From Hymenoscyphus infarciens (Eukaryota; Ascomycota; Leotiomycetes; Helotiales; Helotiaceae), in the NCBI GenBank assembly GCA_001414345.1, contig LLCB01000733.1, positions 1 to 10,613 of the forward strand: DNA of 10,613 bases, in the 5' to 3' direction. A program made the translations under genes and the position numbers. Positions 8,663-10,613 of this stretch are shown here, piece by piece. How positions within the stretch are numbered: position 1 is the stretch's first letter; each line of letters begins with the position of its first letter. The notes beneath the pieces were generated by a model. The model was given only the letters and a program-made list of their open reading frames with translations, was not told the DNA's origin and did no database searches.

Positions 8663-8832
8663 TATTAGTATAACTTATAGTTATAAAAGCAATATAAAAA
8701 GAGTTATATTATCGTTCGTATATACCGAGTAAAGCTAGCTATAATAACTACTTAAGTAGCTCTTAAGCGAGAAGCGCGTATAACTACGTATACTAATCCG
8801 AATCGCTATTTACTCTTAAATATATACCGATA
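8663..8832 (-). repeat. Copia LTR, right copy (5' LTR of the minus-strand element)
   Basis: This is the partner of 280-449, aligned without gaps. It keeps CG where the left copy has TA at five dinucleotides (such as the GCGAGAAGCGCG stretch, 8767-8778), and shows the reverse at one. Its minus-strand 5' terminus, TATCGG, is the RIP-altered form of TGCCGG seen in the left copy. Confidence 0.93.
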
Positions 8833-8837
8833 ATATT
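8833..8837. repeat. Target-site duplication of the Copia element, right copy (ATATT)
   Basis: It is identical to 275-279. The next base, 8838, completes the codon begun at 278-279 of the interrupted Gypsy frame. Confidence 0.85.
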
Positions 8838-10011
8838 AGTATTTATTAACTAACTTAGAAAGGATTTAGTATTAATACTCTACTATTTAACTATAGATAT
8901 TAAAAGACTAGCTAAACTCTTTCTTTAATAGAGTTACTATTTTAGTTACTACTTTAAATTAATTATATTTAATTAAGAACCTTAATTTATATTATTATTT
9001 TAGACTAAATTTTATTAAATAATTAGTATTAAGCTTAAGCTTAGTACTATCTACTATAAATAAATAGATAAATAGATAGAGATAATAAACTAATATATTA
9101 ATTAGAGACTAAAGCTCTTTATAACCTACTATTAAGATAATTAGAGTAAATTAATCTTCTTAATAAATAGAGTATAAATAATACTTCTATACTTATCTAT
9201 TAATATAATCTCTTATTAGCTTAAGTTTAGACTTAACCTAAGAACTTTATAGAACTAGAATATACTAAAGACTTCTATTCTCTAGGAACATCTTAACTAT
9301 AATAAGGTAGTAAAAGTAGCTTAATATATATACTCTACTTAAGAGATAGCTAAAGATAATATAGATAAGGCCTAGAAAAAGATAGAGAATAGTATAAATT
9401 AGTACTAAAGAGCTATTAACTAAGATATTAGAGATAAAGTCTACTTATCTACTAAAAATCTTAAGATAAATCGTCTTAGTTAAAAGCTTATTAAATAGTA
9501 GATAAGACCTTTTAAAACACTAGAATATATAAGATACTTCTATAAGCTAAAACTTTTTAAAGGTTTATTAATTTATAATATTTTTATCTCTAATATACTT
9601 TTAAAGAATCTAAATACTCTCTTACTAGAATAAGAGGCTTTAAAGCCTTTACTAGATATTATTAAAGGTATATAAGAATAGAAGGTATAAGAAATACTTA
9701 GTAGTAGACTTTTTAGAAAATAGCTATAGTATTAAGTAAAATAGATTAGATATAATTTAGATTCTACTTAGTATCTTATAAATAATTTTTAAAGTTTATT
9801 ATATTATTTAAGAGACTTTTATACTAAATATCTAGAAGAGCTAAAACTACTCTAACTTCTCTTTAAATAGATTAATATATAGGAATTAAATAAGAATTAG
9901 ATAAAAGAGTTAATTTATAAACTCTATTAATACTCTCTAATTCTAGTTACTCTTAATAAGGAACTTATAATAAGAACCTAAGATAAAACACTAACTAGTA
10001 GAAATGTTTAA
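8838..10011 (+). pseudogene. Ty3/Gypsy pol remnant: integrase core, GPY/F-like region, chromodomain (right part)
   Basis: This is the rest of the Gypsy polyprotein interrupted at 279. A single frame (codons at 8839, 9028, 9433, 9721) runs the whole way without a net shift. It gives LVFIN, stop, LRKD (DRLSK type). The second catalytic Asp is probably Asn at 8971-8973, before EPXF (GPQF type, 8977-8988). IKLKLST follows (9028-9048), then a degenerate HPQTDGQTE motif whose Glu is kept at 9079-9081. EHLNYNK is near 9288. DKVYLSTKN (9433-9459) and the IRPF to LKN segment (about 9502-9612) match the C-terminal GPY/F region. A chromodomain (about 9670-9840) reads EILSSRLF, VKX-IRYN, ST-X-Y, with stops in place of its Trp residues. 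Chromodomains can direct integration to heterochromatin. The C-terminal end is uncertain, between 9981 and 10011. Confidence 0.88.
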
Positions 10012-10613
10012 AATTAATAAAGTAAAGAACTAAGACTAAGTTACTACTAAAATAGAGCTTATACTACCTCTTCTTTCTCTAACTTATTATTCTTCTTCTT
10101 ACTCTTCTAAGTATAAGAAGCTTAAACTAGCTCTTTCTCTACCTCCTCTTTATAAGAACGCTTCTTACCTTAGTAACCTCTTATAATAGGCTTAGAAGAG
10201 AACGCTTATAAACTCTTTAAATAAACTTTAAAGAGGACCTAAACCTAGGTTTAGACAAAGGTTCTATTCTCTATAGTACTATATAAAGACTATTAAATAT
10301 TAGTAACTAAAACATCTTTAATAAGTAGAAGATACTTATAATAACCTTAGTATAAAGTGTCTAAGTCTCTTCTAAAAAGGCGAACTATACCTCTAAACTA
10401 TTCTTTAGTACCTTTATACTAGTAATAACTAATACCTTATCTAAGGCCTTAATAGCTCTCTTAATCTCCTTCTTCTTCTTCTTAAGCTTAAGCTTATTAA
10501 ACTCCTTCTCTATAAACTATAGCAACTACCTAAGTTAGAATAGATTTAGTATATATTTAAGATTAAACTTACTAGGATATATATAGTATTCTACTCTATA
10601 TAGTACCTATACT
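10012..10613. other. Unassigned AT-rich sequence downstream of the Gypsy pol
   Basis: This should be the 3' untranslated region and start of the 3' LTR of the Gypsy element, or a further repeat, but no LTR partner lies in the window to prove it. On the minus strand two stretches read as Lys/Glu-rich protein. One is at about 10350-10504 (KKKKKEIKRAIKALDKV near 10454-10490), the other at about 10060-10260 (KKRSYKEEVEKELV and KSKKKNNKLEKEE). They are in different frames, with stops that could be former Gln codons. I recognise no family. The plus strand shows no convincing coding. An antisense ORF after pol, a separate element, or simple CTT-rich sequence are all possible. Confidence 0.35.
10239..10254. 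repeat. Perfect 16-bp palindrome
   Basis: CTAAACCTAGGTTTAG equals its own reverse complement. It lies in the unassigned right end, just after a purine-rich AAAGAGGA run (10230-10237). It is probably incidental in TA-rich DNA; a role as an LTR or element edge is not supported by a second copy here. Confidence 0.45.

Larger units (their letters stand above)
280..8832 (-). mobile_element. Full-length Ty1/Copia LTR retrotransposon, RIP-inactivated and itself interrupted
   Basis: A structurally complete Copia element lies on the minus strand, with 170-bp LTRs (280-449 and 8663-8832) and a 5-bp duplication ATATT. Without the nested element and its extra duplication copy (2365 bp) it is about 6.19 kb, normal for the superfamily. 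Read from right to left the order is LTR, candidate primer site, Gag, zinc knuckle, protease, [insertion], integrase, reverse transcriptase, RNase H, purine tract, LTR. Integrase before reverse transcriptase defines Copia. The motif set resembles a Copia family that I recall as widespread in filamentous ascomycetes (integrase motif VERY.., RNase H motif TDSKS). It is dead: many in-frame stops, altered catalytic residues, one frameshift and a 2.4-kb insertion. Confidence 0.93.

Noticed and set aside
9050..9095. A GATA/AAATAGATA microsatellite
   Set aside because: It is the RIP-altered coding sequence of the conserved Gypsy integrase motif around the catalytic Glu, not a free-standing repeat.
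1..10613. AT-rich mitochondrial or plasmid DNA
   Set aside because: Nuclear-type LTR retrotransposons fill the window, no mitochondrial genes or tRNAs are visible, and the bias is specific to CpA/TpG loss rather than general.
1..10613. CRISPR arrays, tRNA or rRNA genes, bacterial operons
   Set aside because: No regular spacer-repeat pattern, cloverleaf or rRNA-like sequence was seen, and the content is fungal retroelements.

Overview
The window is wholly repetitive DNA and I find no intact gene in it. Its very high A+T content, excess of TpA, scarcity of CpA and TpG, and pol frames whose stops fall mostly at glutamine and tryptophan positions are the signature of repeat-induced point mutation (RIP). 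RIP is known from filamentous ascomycetes, so the source is most likely a Pezizomycotina genome, in a silent AT-rich compartment. The species cannot be told from the sequence.

The layout is a three-layer nest of LTR retrotransposons. Layer 1 (1-279 and 8838 to about 10011, + strand) is a Ty3/Gypsy chromovirus. Its integrase zinc-binding region begins at the window start; its catalytic core, GPY/F-like region and chromodomain lie at the right end. Layer 2 (280-8832, - strand) is a full-length Ty1/Copia element of about 6.2 kb without its own insert. It has 170-bp LTRs, a 5-bp target-site duplication (ATATT) and Gag, zinc knuckle, protease, integrase, reverse transcriptase and RNase H in Copia order. 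It splits the Gypsy integrase, and the Gypsy reading frame resumes on the far side. Layer 3 (3847-6206, probably - strand) is a 2360-bp element with 278-bp LTRs and a GTAAG duplication. It splits the Copia polyprotein just after the protease. Its 1.8-kb interior shows no pol domain, so it looks non-autonomous; it holds several internal repeats and G-rich tracts.

The order of events follows from the nesting: Gypsy first, Copia into Gypsy, short element into Copia. Both LTR pairs differ only by transitions (about 15 of 170 and 23 of 278 positions by hand alignment), with no indel or transversion seen. All three were therefore probably mutated after insertion rather than by slow decay. Many catalytic residues of the Copia and Gypsy proteins are lost. 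The last 600 bp, beyond the Gypsy pol, are unassigned and carry Lys/Glu-rich reading on the minus strand.
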